From assembly GCA_035623335.1 (NCBI GenBank), contig DASPTQ010000126.1:23727-87726 (forward strand): a DNA stretch of 64,000 nucleotides. The letters run 5' to 3'. Under the pieces are notes generated by a model that was not told where the DNA came from, did no database searches, and was given only the letters and a program-made list of their open reading frames with translations. The position numbers were made by a program, and so were the translations under genes. Positions within the stretch are counted from its first letter, which is position 1, and every line of letters starts with the position of its first letter. Below are positions 51,470 to 60,689 of the stretch, one piece after another. The DNA comes from JAFAGX01 sp035623335. GTDB lineage: Bacteria; Acidobacteriota; Terriglobia; Terriglobales; Acidobacteriaceae.

Positions 51470-51596
51470 AGCTCTCTGAGCGAATGTTACGTCTTGGGGT
51501 GCAAGCTAGGCAACAGTCTCGCAAGGTTTTTTTTCTGCGTCTCCAAATGTACTCCTAAGCAGGGGCAACTGGACTCGGGGCAGATACAATGGCTGT

Positions 51597-52124
51597 GTGG
51601 GGTTCGTGCTACGGGACTTTCGTCAGGAAGATTTTGAGGCTTTGTGGCAGATCGATCAGCAGTGCTTTGTCGCCGGGATGGCGTATTCCCGGGCGGAGTT
51701 GGCGGCGTACATCCGGAGGGAAACCTCCTTCACCGTGGTGGCGCAACCTGTTCCGGCGGAACGAGCAACGCCACGGGAGCCTCAAGCGGGCTCATCTCCG
51801 ATCGTTGGTTTCATCATTGCAGAAGTGAATCGGCGAGGGATCGGGCACATCATCAGCATTGATGTGCTTCCCGCCTGTCGTCGCTCCGGTCTCGGCTCGC
51901 AGCTGCTGCGCGAGGCGGAGCACCGCCTGGAACGGGTGCGGTGCCGCGCCGTCATGCTCGAGACCGCCGTAGACAACAGCACGGCCTTGGCCTTTTACAA
52001 GCGGCACCAATATGGGGTCGTTAAAGTCATCCCCCGCTACTACCTGAATGGTGTCGATGCGCTCATCCTCGAGAAACGGCTCGATCCTGAGGAGGATGCC
52101 AGAAGAGAGCAGGAAAAAGGATGA
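51597..52124 (+). CDS. GNAT acetyltransferase, RimI-like
   Basis: A 175-residue GNAT N-acetyltransferase. The acetyl-CoA-binding motif is VLPACRRSGLGSQLLREAEH (R/QxxGxG/A form in RRSGLG), preceded by the strand GHIISIDV and followed by AVMLETAVDNSTALAFYKRH, with the Asn/Tyr of motif B. Similarity is to RimI-type N-terminal protein acetyltransferases, but an insert of about 15 residues (VPAERATPREPQAGS) after strand 3 is extra. Start codon GTG at 51597. The gene overlaps the prephenate dehydratase start (ATGA), so the two are translated as an operon. Substrate unknown. Confidence 0.88.
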   Translation: MGFVLRDFRQEDFEALWQIDQQCFVAGMAYSRAELAAYIRRETSFTVVAQPVPAERATPREPQAGSSPIVGFIIAEVNRRGIGHIISIDVLPACRRSGLGSQLLREAEHRLERVRCRAVMLETAVDNSTALAFYKRHQYGVVKVIPRYYLNGVDALILEKRLDPEEDARREQEKG

Positions 52125-52927
52125 AGATCGCCATCCAGGGGGAAGCCGGTTCCTACAGCCACCAAGCCGCCATGCTCATGGTTCCGCATTGTTCCATCGA
52201 ACCTTGTGCCCGCTCGGCAGATGTTTTCGACTGCCTCGAGCGGGGGACGGTGCGAGCCGCGATTATTCCCATCGAGAACTCTTTAGCCGGGTCGGTGGCC
52301 GAGCATCTTGACCTCCTGTTGGCGCGCAATGTATTCATTCAGCGAGAATTGCGCCTGCGAATCGTACACAACCTGATTGCGGCTCGAGGGGTTCGGACCC
52401 GCGACCTGCGCCGGGTTTTCTCGCACCCGGTGGCTTTGGACCAGTGCCGCAATTTCTTTCTCGACCATCGCCGCATTCAGCCCGTGCCGTTTTACGACAC
52501 CGCGGGAAGCGTGAAGCACGTCCTTGAGAACCGCATCGAGGACGCCGCCGCCATCGCCGGAAGGCAGGCGGCTCGAGTGTATAAGGGGATGATCCTTGCC
52601 GCCGGGATTGAGGACGACAAGCGGAACTTTACGAGGTTCTTCCTTATCCGGCAGCGACGCCAGGTCTTGCCCGGGGCCAACAAGACTTCGCTCGCCTTCG
52701 TGGTCAAAAATGTGCCCGGTGCCTTGCACCGCGCCTTGGGTGCTTTTGCCGCCAGTGGCATCGATCTGGCCCGAATCGAGTCCCGCCCCATCCGCGGCCG
52801 TCCCTGGCAATACAGCTTTTTCGCCGACATACTGCGGGGGGATGATGCGGTTGCCCGCAAGGCCCTCGAGAGCCTCAAGCAGGTGGCAGAAGGGATCAAG
52901 ATCTTGGGTATTTACCCCTCGGCGTGA
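52121..52927 (+). CDS. pheA: Prephenate dehydratase
   Basis: A 268-residue monofunctional prephenate dehydratase, making phenylpyruvate in phenylalanine synthesis. The catalytic domain (about residues 1-180) has QGEAGSYSHQAAM, IIPIENSLAGSV, SHPVALDQCRNFF, DTAGSVKHV and the signature NFTRFFLI with the essential Thr-Arg-Phe. An ACT regulatory domain (about 190-265) follows: TSLAFVVKNVPGALHRALGA, IDLARIESRPI and WQYSFFAD, with ESRP the usual Phe-binding motif, so feedback inhibition is likely. There is no chorismate mutase domain. It overlaps the GNAT gene by four bases. Complete. Confidence 0.96.
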   Translation: MKIAIQGEAGSYSHQAAMLMVPHCSIEPCARSADVFDCLERGTVRAAIIPIENSLAGSVAEHLDLLLARNVFIQRELRLRIVHNLIAARGVRTRDLRRVFSHPVALDQCRNFFLDHRRIQPVPFYDTAGSVKHVLENRIEDAAAIAGRQAARVYKGMILAAGIEDDKRNFTRFFLIRQRRQVLPGANKTSLAFVVKNVPGALHRALGAFAASGIDLARIESRPIRGRPWQYSFFADILRGDDAVARKALESLKQVAEGIKILGIYPSA

Positions 52928-53230
52928 GCGTCACTCCGCCAAGGTAGGCCCTGAAAGTTCGAGCCTGTTCGCTCGGCACCCGGCTAACCAAGCCGAAGCC
53001 CAGAGTAGGGAGGCGCCTTGGGTAGGGTCGTCCGGGCCTTTGGGTCTCTATCGTGAGGATCTTTTCGGGTAACGCACGTCCCCTTTGCTTTGTTGTACCT
53101 TCGTTCGTGCAGAGTTGGGGGAAAACGGGTTAGAATCCTCACGCGCGATTAGCCCATTGAAAAACCGGGTTTGCATCTTTCGGGCTATCGAAATCATCCA
53201 AACTTGAGTAAGTCTCACTCAAGGTGAAAT
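52928..53230 (+). promoter_or_regulatory. lon leader with exact HspR-type inverted repeat (HAIR)
   Basis: CTTGAGT (53204-53210), a 7-base spacer and ACTCAAG (53218-53224) end six bases before the lon ATG at 53231. This is the published HAIR consensus, CTTGAGT-N7-ACTCAAG, bound by the heat-shock repressor HspR in actinomycetes, where lon is one of its targets. The repeat overlaps the ribosome-binding site AAGGTGA, so a bound repressor would also cover the initiation region. The rest of the 303-base leader has no gene. Confidence 0.85.
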
Positions 53231-55666
53231 ATGGCACAGCACTCACGCGCTGAGCGCAATAGTAAAGAAGCTAATACGGTGGCGGAGCCGGAGCGCGCCC
53301 TTCCGATCCTTCCCGTGCGGGATACGGTCTTATTCCCGCATGCGGTTTTGCCCCTTACCGTGGGCCGCGAGAGCTCGGTTCAGCTCATTAATTCCCTGGG
53401 CGAGGACAAGACCATCGTTGTGGTGGCCCAGAGGGAGGCCCGGGTGGATGCTCCGCAGCCGCCCGACCTCTATACGATCGGCACCCTGGCGATCGTGCAC
53501 AAAGTCGTGAAGATGCCCAACCAGAGTCTGTTTGTGTTCGCCGAAGGCCTGGAACGAGTACGACTGGGCGAGTTTACCCAACTCCAGCCCTTTATGCGCG
53601 GCCGAGTTGACACCGTACCCGAGGCCATTCCCCCTAAGAGTTCCGAACTCGAGGCTCTGCAACGAAACGTTTTAACCCTGTTTCAGCAGATCGTGGCCGG
53701 GTCTCCTACTTTGTCGGATGAGCTTTCGACCGTGGCCATGAACATCGAAGAGCCGGGCCGCCTCGTCGATTTCATTGCCTCCTCGCTGCCGTCTCTATCG
53801 ACGGCCGACAAGCAAGACACGCTGGAAACCTCCGATGTTCGCGTGCGGCTGGAGAAGATCAATCAACATCTGGCGAAGGAGCTTGAAGTTCAGCAGCTCC
53901 GCAACAAGATTCAGTCGGAGGTGCAGGACCGGGTACAACAGACCCAGCGCGAGTATTACCTGCGCGAGCAGATGAAGGCCATCCAGAAGGAACTGGGCGA
54001 GCAAGATGAGGGACAACGGGATACCGAGGAGCTGCGGCAGAAGATTGAAGCTGCGGGCATGCCCGATGAGGTCAAGAAGGAGGCCCTCAAAGAGTTGGGG
54101 CGGCTTTCGCGCATGTCGCCGATGGCCGCCGACTATTCGGTGACGCGGAATTACATTGAATGGCTGGCGGTATTGCCCTGGGCAAGAACGTCGGGCGGAG
54201 ACGTCGATATCGTGAAGGCCAAGGAGGTTCTCGAGGCCGACCATTACGATCTCAAGAAGGTGAAAGACCGCATTCTTGACTATCTGTCGGTTCGCCGCCT
54301 CAAACCCACGATGAAAGGGCCGATTCTCTGCTTTGTGGGCCCTCCGGGCGTGGGCAAGACCTCACTCGGCAAGTCGATCGCCCGAGCCTTAGGAAGGAAG
54401 TTTGTCCGCATTTCGCTCGGCGGCGTCCATGACGAGGCCGAAATTCGCGGTCACCGTCGCACCTACATTGGCGCCTTGCCGGGCCAGATCATTCAGGGGA
54501 TCCGCCGCGCCGAAACCAAAGATCCAGTGTTCATGCTGGACGAGATCGACAAGGTTGGCCGCGATTTCCGCGGCGACCCAGGATCGGCCCTGCTGGAAGC
54601 CCTGGATCCGGAACAGAACGCCACCTTCCGCGATAACTATCTCGACGTGCCCTTCGATCTTTCGAAGGTGCTCTTCATCACCACCGCGAACGTGCTCGAT
54701 ACCATTTCTGAGCCCTTGCGCGATCGCATGGAGATCATTGAACTTCAGGGCTACACGGAAGAGGAGAAGATTCACATCGCGTTTCAGTACCTCATTCCGA
54801 GACAGATCGAAGAAAACGGGATTACTGCGGACCAGATCGAATTCCCGGAGAAGTCGATCAGCAGGATTATCGCGCACTACACACGCGAAGCCGGGGTGCG
54901 CAATCTTGAGCGCAACATCGGCACCATTTGCCGCAAACAGGCGCGCCGCCTGGCGGAGGGAAAAACGGGGAAGCTGATCGTCACTCCCGAGGTGATTCAA
55001 GAATTCCTCGGGGGCATCAAGATTCGTGCCGAAGGCGAAATCGCCGAGCGCACCAAGCGTGCCGGCGTAGTCGTAGGCTTGGCTTGGACTCCTTCGGGCG
55101 GCGACATTCTCTTCGTGGAAGCCAATGTCATGAAGGGCAAGGGCGGCTTCACCATGACCGGCCAGATCGGTCAAGTGATGCAAGAGTCCATGCAAGCGGC
55201 GCTGACCTGGGTGCGTTCGAATGCCCTGCAGCTGGGGATATCGGAGAATTTCTTTGCCGAGCATGACATTCATATTCACGTCCCGGCCGGAGCCATTCCG
55301 AAGGATGGGCCCTCGGCCGGCATCACCATGGCCACGGCCCTGGTTTCTCTGCTTACCAATCGTCCGGTGCGGCCATTGACGGCCATGACGGGGGAGATCA
55401 CGCTGAGCGGAAATGTCCTGCCCATCGGCGGGGTGAAGGAGAAAGTCCTGGCGGCGAAGCGAACCGGTGTGCGTGATGTGATTCTTCCGGCCGAGAACAA
55501 GACCAATGTGGAGGAGGATTTGACCTCGGAGCAGCTCGAGAACATTCATATTCATTATGTGAAAACCATCAATGAAGTTCTGGAGCTAGCTTTGCCCGCC
55601 ACTCCCAGCGAGGAAAGACAGGATGCCGAGGAAAGAGAAAAGGTCTTGACCGAGACGGTCGGCTAG
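53231..55666 (+). CDS. lon: ATP-dependent protease La (Lon)
   Basis: A complete 811-residue Lon protease, a cytosolic AAA+ enzyme that degrades misfolded and regulatory proteins. The N-terminal LonN domain starts LPILPVRDTVLFPHAVLPLT. A coiled-coil helical region (YYLREQMKAIQKELGEQDE) is followed by the AAA+ module: Walker A GPPGVGKT, Walker B FMLDEIDKV, arginine finger region and GHRRTYIGALPG. The C-terminal protease domain has the Ser-Lys dyad, Ser in KDGPSAGITM (about residue 695) and Lys in GGVKEKVLAAKR (about 736). All parts are typical of LonA. The HspR-type repeat in its leader suggests heat-shock control. A strong terminator follows. Confidence 0.98.
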   Translation: MAQHSRAERNSKEANTVAEPERALPILPVRDTVLFPHAVLPLTVGRESSVQLINSLGEDKTIVVVAQREARVDAPQPPDLYTIGTLAIVHKVVKMPNQSLFVFAEGLERVRLGEFTQLQPFMRGRVDTVPEAIPPKSSELEALQRNVLTLFQQIVAGSPTLSDELSTVAMNIEEPGRLVDFIASSLPSLSTADKQDTLETSDVRVRLEKINQHLAKELEVQQLRNKIQSEVQDRVQQTQREYYLREQMKAIQKELGEQDEGQRDTEELRQKIEAAGMPDEVKKEALKELGRLSRMSPMAADYSVTRNYIEWLAVLPWARTSGGDVDIVKAKEVLEADHYDLKKVKDRILDYLSVRRLKPTMKGPILCFVGPPGVGKTSLGKSIARALGRKFVRISLGGVHDEAEIRGHRRTYIGALPGQIIQGIRRAETKDPVFMLDEIDKVGRDFRGDPGSALLEALDPEQNATFRDNYLDVPFDLSKVLFITTANVLDTISEPLRDRMEIIELQGYTEEEKIHIAFQYLIPRQIEENGITADQIEFPEKSISRIIAHYTREAGVRNLERNIGTICRKQARRLAEGKTGKLIVTPEVIQEFLGGIKIRAEGEIAERTKRAGVVVGLAWTPSGGDILFVEANVMKGKGGFTMTGQIGQVMQESMQAALTWVRSNALQLGISENFFAEHDIHIHVPAGAIPKDGPSAGITMATALVSLLTNRPVRPLTAMTGEITLSGNVLPIGGVKEKVLAAKRTGVRDVILPAENKTNVEEDLTSEQLENIHIHYVKTINEVLELALPATPSEERQDAEEREKVLTETVG

Positions 55667-55691
55667 CAAGATTGACAAAACTCGAAGTGAC

Positions 55692-55732
55692 AAAAGTACC
55701 GATACTCCGGAGCGGGTAGCGGTACTTTTTGT
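55692..55732 (+). terminator. Rho-independent terminator of lon
   Basis: AAAAGTACCG (55692-55701) and CGGTACTTTT (55720-55729) form a 10-bp stem, with T-rich sequence (TTTTTGTTT) after it. The loop is 18 bases. Confidence 0.8.
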
Positions 55733-55846
55733 TTGCCTTCCCCTTGAGGAGAAGGGATATTCGTTAGAGAACTTGTCGACGAGGGTCGGGTTTAATCCTT
55801 CGTACTAGTTTTCAGCTTCGTCCGGCCGCAGCGAGGAAAGTCAACT

Positions 55847-57658
55847 ATGAAGACAACCAAGACCCTGACCGTTCTATTCGTTGGGATGGGAATCTTGCTC
55901 AGCCTGGGACTGCCCACGCACGTCAAGGCGCAGGGCTCACCGGATCAGGCAGCGCCGGCGCAGGATCCTCCCGCGCGGGTCGCCCGTTTGAGTTATTCGA
56001 CAGGCTCGGTTTCCTTCCAACCCGGGGGTGAAGGCGATTGGGTCGAAGCCGTCCACAATCGTCCCTTGACCACCGGCGATAATCTTTGGGCCGACAAGGA
56101 CTCGCGTGCCGAAGTGCAAATCGGCTCTGCCTCGCTGCGCATTGACTCGGAAACCAGCATCACCCTTCTCGAACTGGATGACACGACAACGCAAGTGCGT
56201 CTGTCGCAAGGTTCCCTGATTTTCCGCCTGCGGCACTTGGATGACAGCGATCACTTCGAGATCGATACGCCGAATTCTGCGTTCGTGGTGCAACGCACGG
56301 GCGAGTATCGCGTGGACGTCAATAGTACCGGGGACGAGAGCGACGTCACGGTATGGAAGGGGCGCGGCGAGGTGACGGGGGGTGGCGCCTCCTACGTGGT
56401 GATCGCCGGACAGCGGGCGAGCTTTAACGGCACCGATCAATTGGATCATGAGATCGAGCAGGTTCCCGGCAACGATAATTTCGATGAGTTCGCCTTCAAT
56501 CGCGATGACCTCGAGGACCGCGCGGAAACTTCCAATTACATCTCGCCGGAAATGACCGGTTACGAAGATCTGGACCAGTACGGTCAATGGCATTATGCGG
56601 CGGATTATGGACCGGTCTGGACGCCGGTAGGCGTTGCCGTAGGATGGGCTCCCTACCGCTTTGGCCATTGGGTCTGGATCTCGCCCTGGGGTTGGACTTG
56701 GGTTGAAGATGAGCCTTGGGGTTTTGCTCCCTTCCATTATGGTCGCTGGGCCTTGGTTGCGGGTGCCTGGTGCTGGGCGCCCGGGCCGATTGCCGTGCGG
56801 CCGGTATATGCGCCGGCGTTCGTAGCCTTCGTGGGAGGTGCCGGGTTCGTTGGTGGACCGGGGGTAGCCTGGTTTCCCTTGGCTCCCCGCGAGGTGTTCG
56901 TGCCCTGGTATCGAACCAGCCCCACCTACGTGAACAATGTGAACGTCACCAATACTCGCGTCACCGTGACCCAAGTAACGAATGTTTACAACACGACGAT
57001 CATCAACCGCAACACAACGACGGTAAACCGGGTGACCTACGTCAATCAGCGCCTGCCTAACGCAGTCACGGCGGTTTCCCGTCAAACTTTCGCCAATGCG
57101 CGTCCGGTGAACAGCAACCTGGTCAAGGTCGACGCCCATCAGATTGCCGAGGCCCCCGTGGTCCACGATGTGGCCGTGCCGCCGGTAAAGCAGAGTGTGC
57201 TCGGCGCAGGTAATCCGGCTACGGCCCGGCCGCCCGCGGCGGTCGAGAATCGACAAGTCGTAGCTACCCGGGCTCCCACGCCACCGCGTCCATCGATTGA
57301 GCAGCGCCAGGCTGCCAATGTGCGCACCGAAACCCCCGGCAAACCGCAAGCGGCGGGCCTGCCCGAAAGCGCGTCTCACCCGCAGCCACCAGCGGCAGAA
57401 TCCCGGCCTGAGGGGTCAAAACCGGCGACCGCAGCGGCGTCTGCCCAGCCGGTGCCGCATCCTCCGGCTGCCCAAGCCGGGCATCCGTATGTGCGGCCGG
57501 CGCCGCCAGTCCAGGAGAATCCTCAACGGCAACAAAGCGAGGAGCAGAAATTCCAGACCTGGCAGCAGCAGCGGCCGGCGCCGAGACCAGCAGAGCCAAG
57601 ACCCCAGCCTCGGGCTTCGCAACCCGCTCCCCACGAGGCGGGAAGGTCCCACAAGTAA
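55847..57658 (+). CDS. FecR-domain / DUF6600 exported protein
   Basis: A 603-residue secreted protein. Signal peptide LTVLFVGMGILLSLGLPTHVKA. A FecR-like beta domain at about 45-190: VARLSYSTGSVSFQPGGEGD, TTGDNLWADKDSRAEVQIGS, FRLRHLDDSDHFEIDTPNSA. A Trp/Tyr-rich DUF6600 region follows at about 230-370 (DYGPVWTPVGVAVGWAPYR, HWVWISPWGWTWVEDEPWGF), then a Thr/Asn-rich region and a Pro/Ala/Gln-rich low-complexity tail (RPAPRPAEPRPQPRASQPAP). Such proteins are frequent in Acidobacteria; the FecR part is not linked here to a sigma factor or receptor. A surface or envelope role is likely; the low-complexity tail may span the cell wall layer. Complete. Confidence 0.88.
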   Translation: MKTTKTLTVLFVGMGILLSLGLPTHVKAQGSPDQAAPAQDPPARVARLSYSTGSVSFQPGGEGDWVEAVHNRPLTTGDNLWADKDSRAEVQIGSASLRIDSETSITLLELDDTTTQVRLSQGSLIFRLRHLDDSDHFEIDTPNSAFVVQRTGEYRVDVNSTGDESDVTVWKGRGEVTGGGASYVVIAGQRASFNGTDQLDHEIEQVPGNDNFDEFAFNRDDLEDRAETSNYISPEMTGYEDLDQYGQWHYAADYGPVWTPVGVAVGWAPYRFGHWVWISPWGWTWVEDEPWGFAPFHYGRWALVAGAWCWAPGPIAVRPVYAPAFVAFVGGAGFVGGPGVAWFPLAPREVFVPWYRTSPTYVNNVNVTNTRVTVTQVTNVYNTTIINRNTTTVNRVTYVNQRLPNAVTAVSRQTFANARPVNSNLVKVDAHQIAEAPVVHDVAVPPVKQSVLGAGNPATARPPAAVENRQVVATRAPTPPRPSIEQRQAANVRTETPGKPQAAGLPESASHPQPPAAESRPEGSKPATAAASAQPVPHPPAAQAGHPYVRPAPPVQENPQRQQSEEQKFQTWQQQRPAPRPAEPRPQPRASQPAPHEAGRSHK

Positions 57659-57784
57659 ACCAGCCTGGCCAGGGTTCGAGTTGAATGGTGGTTCTTTGGG
57701 AATGCGAGAACCGGCATTTTTTCGTTGATTCCTCCGGCCAAACCCGGATGTTGCGCGGCGATTTTCGGTACACTGGAGGGTGCG

Positions 57785-58537
57785 ATGCAGGTTCGCGTGC
57801 TTTTCTTCGGCGTGCTGAAGGATCTTGTAGGTCGGGCCGAAGATTCGCTTAGCTTGCCGGAGCCTGCCGTTTTGCGCGACGTGCTGACTTATTACGAGGC
57901 GCGCATTCCAGAACTTAAGACTTTGAGCTCCTCGATCGCGATGTCGATCAACCGGCATTATGCTCCGCCCGAGTCGAAATTGCAGCCCCAGGACGAGGTG
58001 GCACTGCTCCCCCCCGTGAGCGGGGGGGCCCAAGACGCCGCTCTGGATCCAGGCGTTGGCCGCGTGCCTTGGGTCAAAATCACGCGCGAGAGAATCGACA
58101 CCGCCGGGCTTCTCAAAGAAATCCAATGCCCCACCGATGGCGCGGTGGTCGTCTTCGAAGGCATCGTGCGGGACAACAGCCGCGGCCGCCGAACCCTTTT
58201 TCTCGACTACGAAGCTTACGAAGAGATGGCGCTTCAGCAGATGAAGAGCCTGGTCGAACAGGCATGGTCGAGGTTTCCCATACGAGAGGCGCTCATCGTG
58301 CATCGCATTGGCCGGCTCGCCATCGGCGAAGCCAGCGTCGTGATCCTGGTTGCCTCGGCGCATCGGGCAGCCGCCTTTGATGCCGGCCGCTGGCTGATCG
58401 ACACGCTGAAGCGGACGGTGCCCATTTGGAAGAAGGAATACTTTGCGGATGGCGCGGTGTGGGCGGACGGTGAGCCGTTTCCTCGGGAGCTTGCCGCGCG
58501 CGAAAGCAGCCGTCCCGAAAAGCCTGCATCTAACTGA
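57785..58537 (+). CDS. Molybdopterin synthase, MoaD-MoaE fusion
   Basis: A 250-residue fusion from ATG 57785 (GGAGGG upstream). Residues 1-81 are MoaD (MQVRVLFFGVLKDLVG, QDEVALLPPVSGG), with the Gly-Gly at 80-81 that must normally be a free, thiocarboxylated C-terminus. After a short linker, residues about 95-235 are MoaE: GAVVVFEGIVRDNSRGR, LDYEAYEEMALQQM, IVHRIGRLAIGEASVVILVA, HRAAAFDA and VPIWKKEYFADG with the conserved Lys. Together they convert precursor Z (cPMP) to molybdopterin. A known fusion, MoaX of Mycobacterium tuberculosis, is cut after the Gly-Gly to become active; the same is probable here. No other moa gene is in the window. Confidence 0.92.
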   Translation: MQVRVLFFGVLKDLVGRAEDSLSLPEPAVLRDVLTYYEARIPELKTLSSSIAMSINRHYAPPESKLQPQDEVALLPPVSGGAQDAALDPGVGRVPWVKITRERIDTAGLLKEIQCPTDGAVVVFEGIVRDNSRGRRTLFLDYEAYEEMALQQMKSLVEQAWSRFPIREALIVHRIGRLAIGEASVVILVASAHRAAAFDAGRWLIDTLKRTVPIWKKEYFADGAVWADGEPFPRELAARESSRPEKPASN

Positions 58538-58620
58538 TTAGATTCCTGCGCCGTCTTTGCGGTTGGGGTGCTGCGCTTCGCGGTTCGGCAAAGGACGCCA
58601 AGAGGATCTCCGATTCTCCG

Positions 58621-59595
58621 ATGAGAAATCTCCTTCCTATCCTGGCTGCGACCGCGGTGCTGTCGAGCGCTCAGGTCCCCAAGCCGCCTTGGGCCTCTGG
58701 CGGCGCGGCTCCCGCGAAAAATAACTCCGCCAGTTCGGCGCAGGAGCCAAACTCCACCATCAAAGTCAATGTCAAGTTGGTGAACGTGTTCGTCACCGTA
58801 ACCGACGAGCACGGTGCGCCGATCGGCGGACTCACAAAAGATAATTTCGAATTGGACGAAGACGGGCAGCCTCAGACGGTCGCCGTGTTCGACAAAGAAT
58901 CTGCGCTGCCGCTCTCGATTGTCATGGATATAGACACCAGCTTGAGCACGCGCAAGGATCTGGCTCTCGAGTTGAACTCGGCACGCCGTTTCGCCCACGC
59001 TATCTTGAGACCGGTCGATGCCATGTCGGTCTGCGAATTCAGTGAAGTGGTGAGCGAAGTGGTGCGGTTTACCTCCGACCTCAAGGCGATCGATCGCGCC
59101 ATTGATCGTCCGCACCTCGGGGCAGCCACTGCGCTCTACGACGCCATTTACCTAGGTGCACAATCGCTTGAATCGAGGGACGGAAGAAAGGTCATGGTGG
59201 TCATCACCGACGGTGGCGATACGGCGAGCCGGATGGATTACAAAGAGGCGCTGCGCGCGGCGCAGGAAGCCGAAGCCATCGTGTATAGCATCATTGTTGT
59301 TCCCATCGAAGCCAGTGCCGGCCGCGACATCGGTGGGGAACACGCTCTCATCCAACTTTCCGAGGACACGGGCGGGAAGTACTTCTATGCCACTACCGTG
59401 CCGCAACTCGACGACGCCTTTCGCAAGATCAGCGACGAGTTGCGCACGCAATACCTCCTTGCCTATTACCCTACCCAGCGACTGGCATACTCCGATTTCC
59501 GCCGCGTTGAAGTAAAAGTCAAGGGCGTCTCGTCGGGCTCCAATTATTCGGTACGTCACCGCACCGGCTACTACACCTCCAAATCCAAATTCTAA
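58621..59595 (+). CDS. Exported VWFA-domain protein, TIGR03436 type
   Basis: A 324-residue protein with a signal peptide (LLPILAATAVLSSAQ) and the Acidobacterial VWFA domain. VNVKLVNVFVTVTDEHGAPI and GLTKDNFELDEDGQPQTVAV is the characteristic lead-in. The VWFA domain has a MIDAS motif DIDTSLST (DxSxS), the Thr in ATALYDAIYLG and Asp in VVITDGGDTAS. The ending QYLLAYYPTQRL...FRRVEVKVKG...YSVRHRTGYY is shared by the family. It probably binds a protein or surface ligand through a divalent metal; the role is unknown. These genes occur in many copies per Acidobacterial genome. Complete. Confidence 0.92.
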   Translation: MRNLLPILAATAVLSSAQVPKPPWASGGAAPAKNNSASSAQEPNSTIKVNVKLVNVFVTVTDEHGAPIGGLTKDNFELDEDGQPQTVAVFDKESALPLSIVMDIDTSLSTRKDLALELNSARRFAHAILRPVDAMSVCEFSEVVSEVVRFTSDLKAIDRAIDRPHLGAATALYDAIYLGAQSLESRDGRKVMVVITDGGDTASRMDYKEALRAAQEAEAIVYSIIVVPIEASAGRDIGGEHALIQLSEDTGGKYFYATTVPQLDDAFRKISDELRTQYLLAYYPTQRLAYSDFRRVEVKVKGVSSGSNYSVRHRTGYYTSKSKF

Positions 59596-59976
59596 AGCAT
59601 TTTCATAGTTACTATAAATCGTCACAATAAACGGCAAGACCTCCCAAATCGCCCAACCCTTATTCAACGCAGGCTTACGTGGCGATTGCACGTCAACCCC
59701 AGCGTACTAGGGGCTTACTGAGGCGGCACCTTCAACCGACTTTATCGCCAGTGCTTTATTTTGATTACTTCTCCGTTGCCAATAGGTTCCCGGCTTGAGC
59801 ACTGGCGATACAGTCCTCGTAGGTTCTGGCGCCCTTGTCCAAATTAGGCTTTCGCCTGATTCCTTGATTTCTGGACCAGATCGGATTGCATTGTTTTATT
59901 CGCGGGCGCTCCTGGGCGGACACGGAGTGGGACGGGGCTATAGCAACGAAGGCGGTTCATTCTGGTTGGGCTGCGA
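59596..59976. other. Intergenic between convergent genes
   Basis: Nothing recognised; two stop-codon ends and no hairpin that I would call. Confidence 0.4.
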
Positions 59977-60669
59977 CTACGGCAGGACAATGCGGGTGGA
60001 GAAGGTGCCCTCGTTTTTGGTGAACTCGGTGCGCAGGAAGTCCAAGAACCCACGCGAGAGCGGGCGGCGAGAGCTGCGATCGAGGGCCAGCCGCAGGATG
60101 AAAACTAGCGCTTTCAAAGCCTCGCCGTCGTGCAGATTGGCGTAGCCCATCTCGCGGCCTTCCTCGTCGTAATCCGCGACAACTGCGCGCAATTCTTCGA
60201 TTACGACTTGCTGGGCCAGACTGGGGCGCGTCGGGTCATAATGCAAGCCGGAGTTGGCGCTTGTCTCGAAACTGTGGGCCAGCGCAGCGAGCGCCTCAAT
60301 CACATCCCGATCCCGGAGAGAACTGTTCCCCGCCGCGCGCTGTGTAATGCTGCTCACCAAGTCCTCCAATAACACGCCGTGGTCATCCAGGAAATCCTCG
60401 TCTACTTCGACGTGGGGGAACCAACGTTCATCCTCATACAGCTCGGGCCGGAACCGGTCATATTCTCGTGCTTGTTTCAAGTATGGACAATCGCTGGGAC
60501 AATCTAGGATCAGTTCTCGATGGGTACCGCAACATGCGGCACAAATGCGGCCATGGAGCGCTGGGCAGAAGCGCTTCTCCTTGCGAGTCTCACACAGGAC
60601 GCAGTTCAAACCGGTATTCTCTGGTCGCAAATATCGCAGTCTCGGTTCCACTGCAGCTCGGCCTGGCAA
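59977..60669 (-). CDS. Cys-rich conserved-looking protein, possibly with an IS-replaced start
   Basis: A 230-residue protein. The N-terminal 75 residues are rich in cysteines in a metal-site pattern: NCVLCETRKEKRFCPALHGR, ICAACCGTHRE and LDCPSDCPYLKQAR, which looks like a knuckle binding one or two zinc ions. The remainder is helical (VIEALAALAHSFETSANSGL, SLAQQVVIEELRAVVADYDE, EALKALVFILRLALDR). I recognise no family. The apparent start is TTG at 60669 without a good ribosome-binding site, and the upstream sequence belongs to or borders an IS4-type element, so the native start or promoter may be lost. The N-terminal PGRAAVEPRLRY residues look atypical. Confidence 0.68.
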   Translation of the reverse strand: MPGRAAVEPRLRYLRPENTGLNCVLCETRKEKRFCPALHGRICAACCGTHRELILDCPSDCPYLKQAREYDRFRPELYEDERWFPHVEVDEDFLDDHGVLLEDLVSSITQRAAGNSSLRDRDVIEALAALAHSFETSANSGLHYDPTRPSLAQQVVIEELRAVVADYDEEGREMGYANLHDGEALKALVFILRLALDRSSRRPLSRGFLDFLRTEFTKNEGTFSTRIVLP

Positions 60670-60689
60670 TTTTATTTGTGGAAAACTGA

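Noticed and set aside
54389..55555. A 388-codon minus-strand frame
   Set aside because: Antisense to lon, which is a complete recognised gene.
55937..57379. A 480-codon minus-strand frame
   Set aside because: Antisense to the FecR/DUF6600 gene, whose signal peptide and domains are convincing.
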